Source: CAVZZG01 sp963779685 (GTDB taxonomy: Bacteria > Actinomycetota > Thermoleophilia > Gaiellales > F1-60-MAGs149). From it: 64,000 nucleotides of DNA. A program made the translations under genes and the position numbers. The notes beneath the pieces were generated by a model. That model saw only the letters and a program-made list of their open reading frames with translations, was not told the origin of the DNA and made no database searches. The stretch covers positions 62,001-126,000 of the forward strand of contig CAVZZG010000001.1 in assembly GCA_963779685.1 (NCBI GenBank). The letters are read 5' to 3'. This document shows, in pieces, positions 15,351 through 24,000 of the stretch. Positions within the stretch are counted from its first letter, which is position 1, and each line of letters begins with the position of its first letter.

Positions 15351-15977
15351 TCACCCATCAAGGCTGTCATGTGGACCAGGCGCCCGCCGGCGGGCGATGA
15401 CATCGATCAGCGCCGACATCCCCGAGTGGCCGGGGCCCTCCTCCACCACGGTGTCGTAGGACGACATCTGCTCGAGCTGGAACCGTTCCAGCTCGCGGCG
15501 GAGCTGCTCTTCGCTGTAGAGCTGGTCGATCGTCCGCGGGCCGCCCGTGCCGTAGGCGAGCTGCTGCTCGCGGTAGCCCTCGAGCAGGAACAGGCCGCCG
15601 GGTCGCAGCGCCCGTTCGATGTGGCGGAACATCGTGCGGCGCAGCTCGGGCGGGGCGAACTGGACGAAGATCGCGGCCACCGCGTCGTAGGCGGCGTCGG
15701 GCCATGACCAGTCCTCGAGGCTTGCGACGATGTGACTGACGGCAACGCCGCGCTCGGCGGCAAGGCTCCGGGCCTTCGCGACGGCCACGGACGACGGGTC
15801 GAATGCATCGACGACGTAGCCCTCACCCGCCAGCCACACGCTGTTGCGGCCCTCGCCATCGGCCACGCACAGCACCCGGCCGCCCGGTTCGATCAGCCTG
15901 CTGGACGCGACCAGGAAGGCGTTGGGCTCCGTGCCGAAGAGGTACTCCTCGCCGCCGTACCGAGCGTCCCAGTCCAC
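15351..15977 (-). CDS. Class I SAM-dependent methyltransferase
   Basis: A 208-residue Rossmann methyltransferase. Motif I is GGRVLCVADGEGRNSVWLA, followed by an acidic residue binding the ribose (DAFDPS) and a motif IV region (YDAVAAIFVQF). The N-terminal WDARYGGEEYLFGTEPN is typical of TehB/thiopurine-like enzymes. The substrate is unknown. The GTG start has a TACGCT -10 hexamer (15985-15990) 7 nt upstream. Confidence 0.85.
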   Translation of the reverse strand: MDWDARYGGEEYLFGTEPNAFLVASSRLIEPGGRVLCVADGEGRNSVWLAGEGYVVDAFDPSSVAVAKARSLAAERGVAVSHIVASLEDWSWPDAAYDAVAAIFVQFAPPELRRTMFRHIERALRPGGLFLLEGYREQQLAYGTGGPRTIDQLYSEEQLRRELERFQLEQMSSYDTVVEEGPGHSGMSALIDVIARRRAPGPHDSLDG

Positions 15978-15984
15978 GGACGGC

Positions 15985-15990
15985 AGCGTA
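15985..15990 (-). promoter_or_regulatory. -10 element TACGCT for the methyltransferase
   Basis: On the minus strand TACGCT ends 7 nt before the GTG at 15977, matching the leaderless pattern seen elsewhere in the window. Confidence 0.45.
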
Positions 15991-16021
15991 GCGAGGGGAA
16001 CGTGCGACGCTTCGCCGGATC

Positions 16022-16774
16022 ATGCCGGCTGCAGTCACCTGGCTCGGACACGCCTCGACGCTGGTCGAGCTCGACGGCGCGCGGGTGGTCGTCGATCCCG
16101 TGCTCCGCGGCCGGGTGGCGCATCTGCGGCGCCGGTCGCCCGCGATACCCCCGGCGTCGCTCGGCCCGCTCGACGCGGTGCTGATCACCCACCAGCACCT
16201 CGATCACCTCGACCTGCCCACGCTGCGACGCCTCCTGGGGCATCCGGTCGTCATAGCGCCCGCGGGCGCCGGTGGAGTGCTCCGCCGCGCGGGCCTCGGC
16301 GAGGTCATCGAGCTCGGGCCGGGCGAGACGCATGCCGTCGGCGCGCTCCGCGTCGAGGCGACGCTTGCGCTTCACGATGGGCGGCGCCTCCCGCATGGCC
16401 CGGCGTCGCCGGCGCTGGGGTTCGTCCTCGGTTCCGGCCGTCGTGTCTACCACGCCGGCGACACCGATCTGTTCGACGGCATGATCGCGATCGGTGCCGC
16501 CGGCCTCGAGGTCGCGCTCCTGCCGATCTGGGGCTGGGGGAGCACGCTCGGGCCGGGCCATCTCGACCCGGCCAGGGCCGCTCAGGCCGCCGCCCTCCTC
16601 GCACCGCGCGTCTGCGTGCCGATCCACTACGGCACGTACGCTCCGGGACTGCGGGCCGGCCGCCGTCCGGCGTACCTCCGCGAACCGCTGGCGGCGTTCC
16701 TCGAGGCGCTCCGCACGGCGGCGCCCGGGGTGGAGGGACACCCGCTGGCGATCGGCGAGGTTCTCCGGTTCTGA
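16022..16774 (+). CDS. MBL-fold metal-dependent hydrolase (UlaG/RomA-like)
   Basis: A 250-residue metallo-beta-lactamase-fold protein. It begins with TWLGHASTLVEL, as in UlaG/NAPE-PLD-like members. HQHLDHLD carries the metal ligands, YHAGDTDLF the later Asp, and PIHYGTY the final His. Substrates in this branch include lactones and phosphodiesters and cannot be told here. It is followed by the argF-arcC pair, which has its own promoter. Confidence 0.85.
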   Translation: MPAAVTWLGHASTLVELDGARVVVDPVLRGRVAHLRRRSPAIPPASLGPLDAVLITHQHLDHLDLPTLRRLLGHPVVIAPAGAGGVLRRAGLGEVIELGPGETHAVGALRVEATLALHDGRRLPHGPASPALGFVLGSGRRVYHAGDTDLFDGMIAIGAAGLEVALLPIWGWGSTLGPGHLDPARAAQAAALLAPRVCVPIHYGTYAPGLRAGRRPAYLREPLAAFLEALRTAAPGVEGHPLAIGEVLRF

Positions 16775-16784
16775 ACCGGCGCGC

Positions 16785-16790
16785 GATACT
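16785..16790 (+). promoter_or_regulatory. -10 element GATACT for argF-arcC
   Basis: GATACT ends 6 nt before the GTG of the ornithine carbamoyltransferase gene, so the argF-arcC message is probably leaderless and separate from the upstream hydrolase. Confidence 0.45.
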
Positions 16791-16796
16791 GCCCGC

Positions 16797-17798
16797 GTGC
16801 ATCCGGATCTTCGCGGCCGCCACCTGCTCACCCTCAACGACTACTCGGCGGAGGAGATCCTCTACCTGCTCGACCTCGCGGCCGAGCTCAAGGCGGCCAG
16901 GCGCGAGGGCCGCGAGCGACAGCACCTCGTGGGTAAGGAGATCGCGCTGATCTTCGAGAAGGACTCGACGCGCACGCGCTGCGCCTTCGAGGTCGCGGCC
17001 TACCAGCAGGGCGCCCACGTCACCTTCATCGGTCCCGGTGGTTCGCACATGGGACACAAGGAGACGGTGCGGGACACCGCTCGGGTGCTGGGTCGCATGT
17101 ACGACGCGATCGAGTACCGCGGATCCGCCGAGCGGGTCGCCGACGAGCTGGCAGCGTGGGCGGGCGTGCCGGTCTACAACGGGCTGACCGACGAGTGGCA
17201 CCCGACCCAGGTGCTGGCCGACCTGCTCACGATCCGCGAGCACGTACCGAAGCCGCTGAGCGATGTCCGGCTCGCGTACCTGGGCGACGCGCGCTTCAAC
17301 ATGGCCGACACGTATCTCGTCGGCTGCGCCAAGCTGGGCATGGATCTGCGGATCGCGAGCCCGCGCTCGCTGTGGCCCGGCGAGGGCGTCGTCCGGCTGG
17401 CGGCGGCGATCGCCGCGGACAGCGGCGCGACGATCCGGCTCGGCGACGACGTCGCGGAGGCGGTGCGCGGCGCCGACGTGATCGCCACGGATGTCTGGGT
17501 CTCCATGGGCGAGCCGAAGGAGGTCTGGGCGAGCCGCATCCGCCTGCTCGAGCCGTACCGCGTTACGGCCGCGGTGCTGGCCGCCAGCGGCAATCCCGAC
17601 GTCAAGTTCCTCCACTGCCTGCCCGCGTTCCACAACATCGACACCGAGGTCGGGCGCGAGATCTTCGAGCAGTTCGGCGTGGACGCGCTCGAGGTCACGG
17701 ACGAGGTGTTCGAGTCGCCGGCCTCGCTGGTCTTCGACGAGGCCGAGAATCGCCTCCACACGATCAAGGCCGTCATGGTCGCGACCCTGGCCGGCTGA
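16797..17798 (+). CDS. argF: Ornithine carbamoyltransferase (probably catabolic)
   Basis: A 333-residue OTC of standard length. The carbamoyl-phosphate site STRTR is at residues 57-61. The WHPTQVLADLLT motif and the ornithine-binding HCLPAFHN are intact. The enzyme interconverts ornithine plus carbamoyl phosphate and citrulline plus phosphate. Because carbamate kinase starts one base after its stop, it probably runs toward carbamoyl phosphate for ATP synthesis, as in the arginine deiminase pathway. No arginine deiminase gene is in the window. Confidence 0.94.
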   Translation: MHPDLRGRHLLTLNDYSAEEILYLLDLAAELKAARREGRERQHLVGKEIALIFEKDSTRTRCAFEVAAYQQGAHVTFIGPGGSHMGHKETVRDTARVLGRMYDAIEYRGSAERVADELAAWAGVPVYNGLTDEWHPTQVLADLLTIREHVPKPLSDVRLAYLGDARFNMADTYLVGCAKLGMDLRIASPRSLWPGEGVVRLAAAIAADSGATIRLGDDVAEAVRGADVIATDVWVSMGEPKEVWASRIRLLEPYRVTAAVLAASGNPDVKFLHCLPAFHNIDTEVGREIFEQFGVDALEVTDEVFESPASLVFDEAENRLHTIKAVMVATLAG

Positions 17799-17799
17799 C

Positions 17800-18744
17800 G
17801 TGCGCGTTGTCGTCGCCCTGGGCGGGAACGCGCTCCTGCAGCGTGGTCAACCGCTGACGGCCGCCAACCAGCGCGCCAACGCCCGCATCGCCTGCGAGGC
17901 GATCGCGCCGCTGGTCGCCGACCACGAGCTCGTCATCACCCACGGCAATGGACCGCAGGTCGGCCTCCTCGCCCTGCAGGCCTCCGCCTACGAGGCCGTT
18001 GCGCCGTACCCGCTCGACCTGCTAGACGCCCAGACCGAGGGCATGATCGGCTACGTGATCGAGCAGGAGCTCGGCAACGTGCTGCCCGGCGGGCGGCGGC
18101 TGGTGACGCTCCTGACCCAGATCGAGGTGGCGGCCGACGACCCGGCCTTCGACCGTCCGACCAAGCCCATCGGCCCGGTCTACGACGAGGCCGAGGCGAC
18201 GCGGCTCGCGGCCGAACGGGGCTGGGCGTTCCGGCCCGACGGTGCCGGTATCCGCCGGGTGGTGGCGTCGCCCGCGCCCCGCCGTATCTTCGGCATCGAG
18301 CCGGTGCGGCTGCTGCTCGAGCACGGCTATGTCGTGATCTGCGCGGGTGGTGGCGGCATTCCCGTGGTCTCAACCGAGGAACAGGTGCCGGCCGGCCGGC
18401 GCCTCGTCGGCGTCGAGGCGGTCATCGACAAGGACCTCGCCAGTGCGCAGCTGGCGGCCGACGTCTCCGCCGATGCCCTGCTCCTGGTCACGGACGTCGA
18501 CGCGGTCTATGCCGATTGGGGCACGCCGCGTCAGCGTGCGATCCGCCGCAGCAGCCCGGCCGAGCTGACGGCGTTGGCGCTCCCGGAGGGCTCGATGGGC
18601 CCGAAGGTCAGGGCGGCCTGCGCGTTCGTCGAGACCACGGGCGGGCTCGCCTGCATCGGCTCGCTGGCCGACACGGCGGCCCTGCTCCGGGGCGAGGCCG
18701 GGACGCTGGTGACGAGCTCACCCGGACCGGTCCCGCAGCCATAG
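17800..18744 (+). CDS. arcC: Carbamate kinase
   Basis: A 314-residue amino-acid-kinase-family protein of normal carbamate kinase length. Diagnostic segments are VVALGGNALLQRG, THGNGPQVG, ICAGGGGIPVV and DKDLASAQLA. It transfers phosphate from carbamoyl phosphate to ADP, giving ATP, ammonia and carbon dioxide. The GTG start is one base after the argF stop, so the two act as one unit. Confidence 0.95.
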   Translation: MRVVVALGGNALLQRGQPLTAANQRANARIACEAIAPLVADHELVITHGNGPQVGLLALQASAYEAVAPYPLDLLDAQTEGMIGYVIEQELGNVLPGGRRLVTLLTQIEVAADDPAFDRPTKPIGPVYDEAEATRLAAERGWAFRPDGAGIRRVVASPAPRRIFGIEPVRLLLEHGYVVICAGGGGIPVVSTEEQVPAGRRLVGVEAVIDKDLASAQLAADVSADALLLVTDVDAVYADWGTPRQRAIRRSSPAELTALALPEGSMGPKVRAACAFVETTGGLACIGSLADTAALLRGEAGTLVTSSPGPVPQP

Positions 18745-18807
18745 CACCCCGGGACCGTTACCGGGACCGCGGCCGCATCGGCTCTCGCCACGCGTCCGGG
18801 ATGCCCG

Positions 18808-20833
18808 TCATGGGCTGGCCGGTGTCGCCGCTCCCTGCAGCCGGTGTCGCCAGTCCTTCAGCAGCCGGTGCACGGCGGCCGCGCCGATGATCGGCTCGGC
18901 GGGGAGGGGCAGGTCGGCCGGGGCGAGGATGAAGGGGCGCGTTTGCGCGCCGCCGAGCCCGCCGTGGAAGGAGATCAGCTCCTCGAAGGCGCAGCCCTCG
19001 TCGAGCTCGGGGTCGTAGAAGCTGCCGACCATGATGTCGGCGACGTCGGCGAACCCGTCGGTGCGGAGCAGGTGCTGGGGCGCGGTCGGCGAGAAGTGCG
19101 CGAGCGGGTCTTCGCCCTCGACCCGTCCGTCGGCTGAGATGGTGGGTGCCGTTGGCGCCGAGGGCGAGTGCGCCGTGCTCGGAGGAGCGCACGAGGATCC
19201 AGCCGACGTGCGGGTGCTCCCGCAGCGCGGGGATGAGACGCGGGTGGCGGGCGTTCATCTCCTCCAGCGTGAGCCGGCGAGGCACTTCCATCAGGTACAC
19301 CAGCCCGAGGTTGCCGGATCCCATGACGACGGCCGGCTGGCCTGACACGTCTTCCTTGGCGCGCTTGTGACCGGTCCTGCCCGTCGCCTCGCCGATGGCG
19401 TTACCCACCATCGCGGTCTGCTCGTCGCCGCCGGCCGCCCGGGAGACCGCCGTCGCCTCGAGCGAGCGCTCGACGAGGTCGTCGAGGCCGTACCCGTTGC
19501 GTTGCTTGAACGTCGCCCCCTGGGTCTGGCCGTGGTCGGACAGCACGACGATCGTGTAGGGCCGTGGCGCGTAGCGGCACGCCCGCATGATCCGCCCGAA
19601 CTGCTCGTCGAGCTTCCGCAGCGCCTCCATCGTGTCCGAGCGCTCGAGTCCGGAGTGGTGGGCCACCTCGTCGTAGCTCGAGAACGTCGCGTACACCGCC
19701 GGGCGGCCGCGCATCATGTCCGTCAGCACGCCGTACACGATCAGGTCGCGCACGATCACGCACAGCGCGCCGCGCATGAGCGGGTAGATCCCGCCGCGGT
19801 GCCCGCGCGGACGGACGTCCCGGCGCCTCTGCTGGGTGGCGGCCGACCATTCGATGATGACCTCCCAGCCGAACAGCACGAGCACCCGGGTGACGTTGAA
19901 GCCGTTGGCGAAGAACGTGCGGTAGCCGGGGTTCGCGCGCTTCTCGGCCTCCATCCGCGAGACCGTCAGGATCACCTCGTCCGCCTCGCCCGACAGCAGG
20001 TTGCCGCGGCTCGCGCCGCCGTTCACGAGCAGGCCGTCCCCGGTCGCGTGCCGGTGCTCGATCTCGGCACAGTCATCGGGCGCCGAACACGCCAGCGACC
20101 GGCCGGTCGCCTTCTCGACCCACCGGAACGCCGGAATGTTCTCATTCGAGCCCAGCAGGATGCCGGCCTGGCTGGCCCCCGTCTGCGACGACAGGTCGGT
20201 CTCCCACTCCGCCAGACGGTGCGAGCCATCCTCGACCCAGCGGGCCATGGTCGGCGCGCTGCCGTCGCGCATGGCGCGGCGCAGCACGGGCAGGGCGAGC
20301 CCGTCGATCTCGAGGTAGATGATCCCCGGGACGCTGGTCCGCTCCTGGGTACCCTGGCGCTTCGCGATCCGCTCGATCACCCGCAGCGCGTAGGTGTCGT
20401 CGTCGTTGGTCCCGAAGATCACCTCGAGCACCACGCCCACGGCGGCGACGATCAGGGCCGCGAGCAACGCCCAGCCGAAGTTGTCCACGTCGAACGAGTT
20501 GTCGATGATGCGGCTGCCGAGCAGCAGGACGACCGCGTTCAGGATCAGGACGAGGATGAAGCCGAGCGCGACCATGAACGGCAGCCGCAGCGCGGCGAGG
20601 ATCGGTGGTAGGAGCGCGTTCAGGACGGCGACGACGACCGCCATCGCCAACGCCGCCCAGGGGTCGAGGATCGTCACGCCGGGGAGTACGAGCGCGGAGA
20701 ACCACAGTGCGAAGGCGGTCAGCGCCCACGAGACCAGCAGATGCAGCGGGCGGAACCGCGGCCGCTCGGGGTGCCAGGTGACGGTCTCGCCGTACCCGGC
20801 CCCGTCCGTACGATCGCTGGCGGCTGCTGCCAC
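18808..20833 (-). pseudogene. Phage-holin-type membrane protein fused to alkaline-phosphatase-fold phosphodiesterase, frameshifted
   Basis: The N-terminal ~130 residues hold about four membrane segments of the phage_holin_4_2 type. A long soluble alkaline-phosphatase/nucleotide-pyrophosphatase fold follows, with metal-site motifs LEIDGL, YDEVAHHSG and SDHGQTQGA. Near 19135 the frame breaks. The upstream frame turns into Arg-rich nonsense ending at 18758. The other frame continues the expected product (ADGRVEGEDPLAHF, then GSFYDPELDEGCAFEEL) to a stop at 18808. Removing one base near 19135 restores a full-length protein. It may be a sequencing or assembly error rather than a dead gene. The start is GTG at 20833. 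Confidence 0.75.
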
Positions 20834-20879
20834 GCCTGAAGGATGGCAGCGTCGGCGCCCCCATGCGTCCGGACCCCGT

Positions 20880-21329
20880 CTACCCCGGCGGGTCAGCGGC
20901 GAGCACGCGGCCGAGCATGCGCGTGAGCGTCGCCACGTCCGGGTCGGACATGTAGCTGCCGAACAGATCGTGGATGACGGCGTCGTGGGTGACGCGGGCC
21001 TCGGCGAGGCGGGCTTGCCCGGTGGCGGTGAGGCTGGCCTGGAACGCGCGCGCGTCGAGCGGGTCGGGGTCGCGGCGTACGAACCCGCGGTCCTCGAGGC
21101 GTCCCACGAGACGGGTCAGGCCGCCGGACGACAGCATCGAGGCAGTCGCGAGATCGGTCATGCGAAGCGCGCCCCCGGGGGCGTTGTCGAGGTTGATGAG
21201 GACGTCGAACTCCCGGATGCTGATCCGGTGCTCGAGGTCGAGTCGCCGGTCGAACTCCCGGATCACGCGGCTCGATACCTGGAGCAGGGCGTACCAGGCA
21301 TCGCGTGCGTCGGGGTCGGTGGTTGCCAT
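20880..21329 (-). CDS. MarR family transcriptional regulator
   Basis: A 149-residue winged-helix protein with the MarR layout: an N-terminal dimerisation helix, then the helix-turn-helix (LRMTDLATASMLSSGGLTRLVGRLEDRG), the wing (VRRDPDPLDARAFQASLTATG) and C-terminal helices. It is divergent from the tandem-barrel gene. A 26-bp palindrome lies midway between the two start codons, so it very probably represses both. Its ligand is unknown. Confidence 0.92.
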   Translation of the reverse strand: MATTDPDARDAWYALLQVSSRVIREFDRRLDLEHRISIREFDVLINLDNAPGGALRMTDLATASMLSSGGLTRLVGRLEDRGFVRRDPDPLDARAFQASLTATGQARLAEARVTHDAVIHDLFGSYMSDPDVATLTRMLGRVLAADPPG

Positions 21330-21347
21330 CTGGGAGTCCGTGTGGTA

Positions 21348-21373
21348 TTTATTTGCCTTGCAAGATAAATAAA
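21348..21373. promoter_or_regulatory. 26-bp palindromic MarR operator
   Basis: TTTATTT and AAATAAA arms flank a CTTGCAAG centre; only the two dinucleotides between arm and centre break the symmetry. The site is 18 nt from each start codon in an otherwise GC-rich region. The TAGCAT -10 (21377-21382) of the rightward gene lies just beyond it, so binding would block the promoter. Confidence 0.8.
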
Positions 21374-21391
21374 GTCTAGCATGGAGGCCCC

Positions 21392-21988
21392 GTGATCACA
21401 CTCGTCGTCCACCACTTCGTTCAGGACTACGACGGCTGGAAGCCCGTCTTCGATGAGCACGAGGCCGTCCGCAGCAGCCACGGCGAGGTCGAGCACCGCG
21501 TCTACCGCGGCCTGCACGAGCCGAAGCGCGTGGTGGTGCACAACGACTTCGAGACGGTCGAGGCCGCGCAGGCCTTCATGGCCGACCCATCGCTACCGGG
21601 GGTCATGGAGCGGGCCGGCATCGAGGGCGAGCCCTGGTTCGGGCTGATCGAGCGCGCCGAGCGGATGACCTACGCGGACGGGACTGCGGGCGTCACGCTC
21701 GTCGTCCATCACCACGTCCGCGACTTCGCCACCTGGAAGCGGGTCTTCGACGAGCACGAGAGCGTCCGCCGCGGCCACGGCGAGCTCGAGCACCGCGTCT
21801 ACCAGAACCTCGACGATCGCAACGCCGTCGTCGTCCACAACGACTTCCCGTCCGAGGATGCCGCGCTGGCGTTCCGCGACGACGCATCGCTGCCCGAGGT
21901 GATGGCGCGAGCAGGCGTCGAGGGCGAGCCCGGCATCGGACTGCTCACCTGCATGGAGCGCAAGGTCTACGCGGCCGCCGCCGTCTGA
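21392..21988 (+). CDS. Tandem-repeat alpha/beta-barrel (antibiotic monooxygenase-like) protein
   Basis: A 198-residue protein consisting of two closely related ~97-residue halves. Each opens with TLVVHH and continues with WK.VFDEHE.VR, HGE.EHRVY, VVVHNDF and a SLP.VM.RAG.EGEP segment. The pattern matches dimeric alpha/beta-barrel proteins such as small monooxygenases or cyclases, here fused so one chain could form the dimer. The catalytic role is unknown. It has a GGAGG ribosome site and is probably repressed by the divergent MarR protein. Confidence 0.72.
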   Translation: MITLVVHHFVQDYDGWKPVFDEHEAVRSSHGEVEHRVYRGLHEPKRVVVHNDFETVEAAQAFMADPSLPGVMERAGIEGEPWFGLIERAERMTYADGTAGVTLVVHHHVRDFATWKRVFDEHESVRRGHGELEHRVYQNLDDRNAVVVHNDFPSEDAALAFRDDASLPEVMARAGVEGEPGIGLLTCMERKVYAAAAV

Positions 21989-22034
21989 TCAGGCATCGTG
22001 GTACGGCGAGGACGGCCACGACTGTCCGGGCGGC

Positions 22035-22040
22035 TACCTT
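22035..22040 (+). promoter_or_regulatory. -10 element TACCTT for the NlpC/P60 gene
   Basis: TACCTT ends 9 nt before the ATG at 22050, in the pattern common to leaderless genes of this window. Confidence 0.4.
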
Positions 22041-22049
22041 GAAGGTCCG

Positions 22050-23132
22050 ATGTCGATGACCCGCGCGGGCTCGGGCGCCCTCGGGCGACCTACCGCCGCC
22101 GCCCTCGCCGCGAGCCTGCTCGTGCTCGCTGCCTGCGGCGCCTCCGGCGCGCGCCTCGCTCGGAATCCCACCGCGCCGGCGAACGGGCATCCCACTGCTG
22201 CCGGAACCGTCGTGTCGGCGCCGGCCGCGACGTCCGTCGTTGCGGCGCCGCCGACGTTCGTGGACGTGTCGGTGGCGACGCTCTGGGTACGACCCGGGGG
22301 CACCCGGACGATCGATCGGCCGTCGCTGACCAACCCTGCGTACCCGAAGGTGTGGGCGCGGTCGCTGAGCGTCTCCCAGCGCCAGTGGCTGGTCGGGCGG
22401 CTGGAGACCCAGGTGCTGCTCGGCCGGCAGGTGCTGGTCCTCGGCACCCGCAACGGTTGGTCGCACGTCCTCGTGCCGGGGCAGCCCACGCCGCGGGATC
22501 GGCGGGGCTATCCGGGCTGGGTGCCGACCAGGCAGCTGCGCTCGTCGGCCGCGTTCGCCGCGCTCGGGGGCGACCCGTTCGCGGAGGTCGTTCGCCCGAC
22601 GGCGTGGCTGCGGAGCCGGCGCGACGGTCGCCGGCTGGTCGAGCTCGGGTACGGCACACGGCTGCCGGTCAGCCAGCGCCGCTCGGATGCCGTCGTCGTC
22701 GCCCTGCCCTCCGGGCTCCACGTGCTGCTGCGGACGTCGGACATCCGGGTGTACGCGCATGCGGCCTCGATCCCGGTGCCGACCGGAGCCCAGCTCGTCG
22801 CCGACGCCCGCCGGTTCCTCGGCCTGCGCTACCTCTGGGCCGGGCGTTCGGCGTTCGGCTTCGACTGCTCGGGCTTCACGAGCCTGCTGTACGAGGCCCG
22901 CGGGGTCACCATCCCCCGCGACGCCGATGCGCAGGCGCGGGCCGGGCACGCCGTCAGCCGGAAGTCACTGCGAGCCGGCGATCTGGTCTTCTTCGGCAAG
23001 CCGGTCCACCACGTCGCGCTCTACATCGGCGGCGGGCAGGTCATCGAGTCGCCGAACTCCAGCTCGGCCGTGCGGATCCGGCCGCTCGCCTCGCGATCCG
23101 ACTACGTCGGCGCGCGCCGGTACCTGCCCTGA
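22050..23132 (+). CDS. NlpC/P60 family cell-wall peptidase lipoprotein
   Basis: A 360-residue secreted protein. The signal sequence ends in a lipobox (LVLAAC, Cys near residue 29), so it is probably membrane-anchored outside the cell. An SH3-like middle region follows. The C-terminal ~110 residues are an NlpC/P60 domain with catalytic Cys in FDCSGFTSLLYE, His in HHVALYIGGG and the supporting GDLVFFG segment. Such enzymes cut D-Glu-diaminopimelate bonds in peptidoglycan stem peptides. Confidence 0.9.
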   Translation: MSMTRAGSGALGRPTAAALAASLLVLAACGASGARLARNPTAPANGHPTAAGTVVSAPAATSVVAAPPTFVDVSVATLWVRPGGTRTIDRPSLTNPAYPKVWARSLSVSQRQWLVGRLETQVLLGRQVLVLGTRNGWSHVLVPGQPTPRDRRGYPGWVPTRQLRSSAAFAALGGDPFAEVVRPTAWLRSRRDGRRLVELGYGTRLPVSQRRSDAVVVALPSGLHVLLRTSDIRVYAHAASIPVPTGAQLVADARRFLGLRYLWAGRSAFGFDCSGFTSLLYEARGVTIPRDADAQARAGHAVSRKSLRAGDLVFFGKPVHHVALYIGGGQVIESPNSSSAVRIRPLASRSDYVGARRYLP

Positions 23133-23172
23133 GCGGGCGGCCCCCTGACGAGACCGAGATCGATCTCCGCCG

Positions 23173-23892
23173 TTGCGCTCGGTGCGGCGACGGACGTCCG
23201 ATAGGCTTCGCCGCTTGGCGACGCGGGATGCCTCCTGTCACTGCGGACAGCTCCGACTGGAGGTCGAGGGCGACCCGTTCTTCGTGTCGATCTGCAACTG
23301 CCTTGCCTGCCAGCGTCGCACCGGGAGCGCCTTCGGGATCCAGGCGGGCTACAACGCCGATCAGGTCGAGATCGCCGGCCGCTTCAGCGACTACTCGCGG
23401 TTCTCGGACGAGTCGGACAGGAAGGAGCACGTCTTCCACTTCTGCCCGGACTGCGGCTCGCAGGTCTTCTGCACGGAACCGACCGAGCCGGGCCGGGTCG
23501 TCGTCTTCGTCGGCGCATTCGCCGACCCGTCGTTCCCGCCGCCGATGGAGTCGGGCTACGACTCGCGCCGTCACCCCTGGGTGGGGTTGCCCGACGCGAT
23601 CCGGCGAAGCGCCATCGAGTTGTGGGATCCGGCGCGACCTCTCTACGACGCCGGGCGATATGCGGAGGCGGCCGACCGGGGCGTACAGCTCATCGCCGCC
23701 AACCCCGATCAGGCATACCTCTACTTCAACGTTGCGTGCTGCGCGAGCCTCGCGGGCCGTACCGACGACGCGATAGAGCACCTCCGCCATGCGATCGAAC
23801 TGTGGGACGGCTGTCGCGACATGGCAGTGACGGATTCGGATTTCGACCCCATTCGCGATGACGTCACCTTCCGGAGCCTGATCCGCCGCTAG
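23173..23892 (+). CDS. GFA domain protein fused to TPR-like tail
   Basis: A protein of up to 239 residues; a TTG at 23215 would give 225 residues starting right before the domain and is equally likely. Residues ~20-125 are a glutathione-dependent formaldehyde-activating (GFA) domain with zinc cysteines in CHCG, CNCLACQR and CPDCGSQVFC. From about 155 a TPR-like helical pair follows (YDAGRYAEAADRGVQLIAANPDQAYLYFNVACC). The usual GFA protein ends before this tail. The enzymatic role is unproven. Confidence 0.78.
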   Translation: MRSVRRRTSDRLRRLATRDASCHCGQLRLEVEGDPFFVSICNCLACQRRTGSAFGIQAGYNADQVEIAGRFSDYSRFSDESDRKEHVFHFCPDCGSQVFCTEPTEPGRVVVFVGAFADPSFPPPMESGYDSRRHPWVGLPDAIRRSAIELWDPARPLYDAGRYAEAADRGVQLIAANPDQAYLYFNVACCASLAGRTDDAIEHLRHAIELWDGCRDMAVTDSDFDPIRDDVTFRSLIRR

Positions 23893-24000
23893 TCGGACAG
23901 CGATGCACCGGTCGGTCACCTCCGATCCGGACGTGGTACGTTCGCGTTCGTCCCGCCCGATGTCATTCACCGGGTCTCGTCCGGCAAGAGAGGAGGCGTC

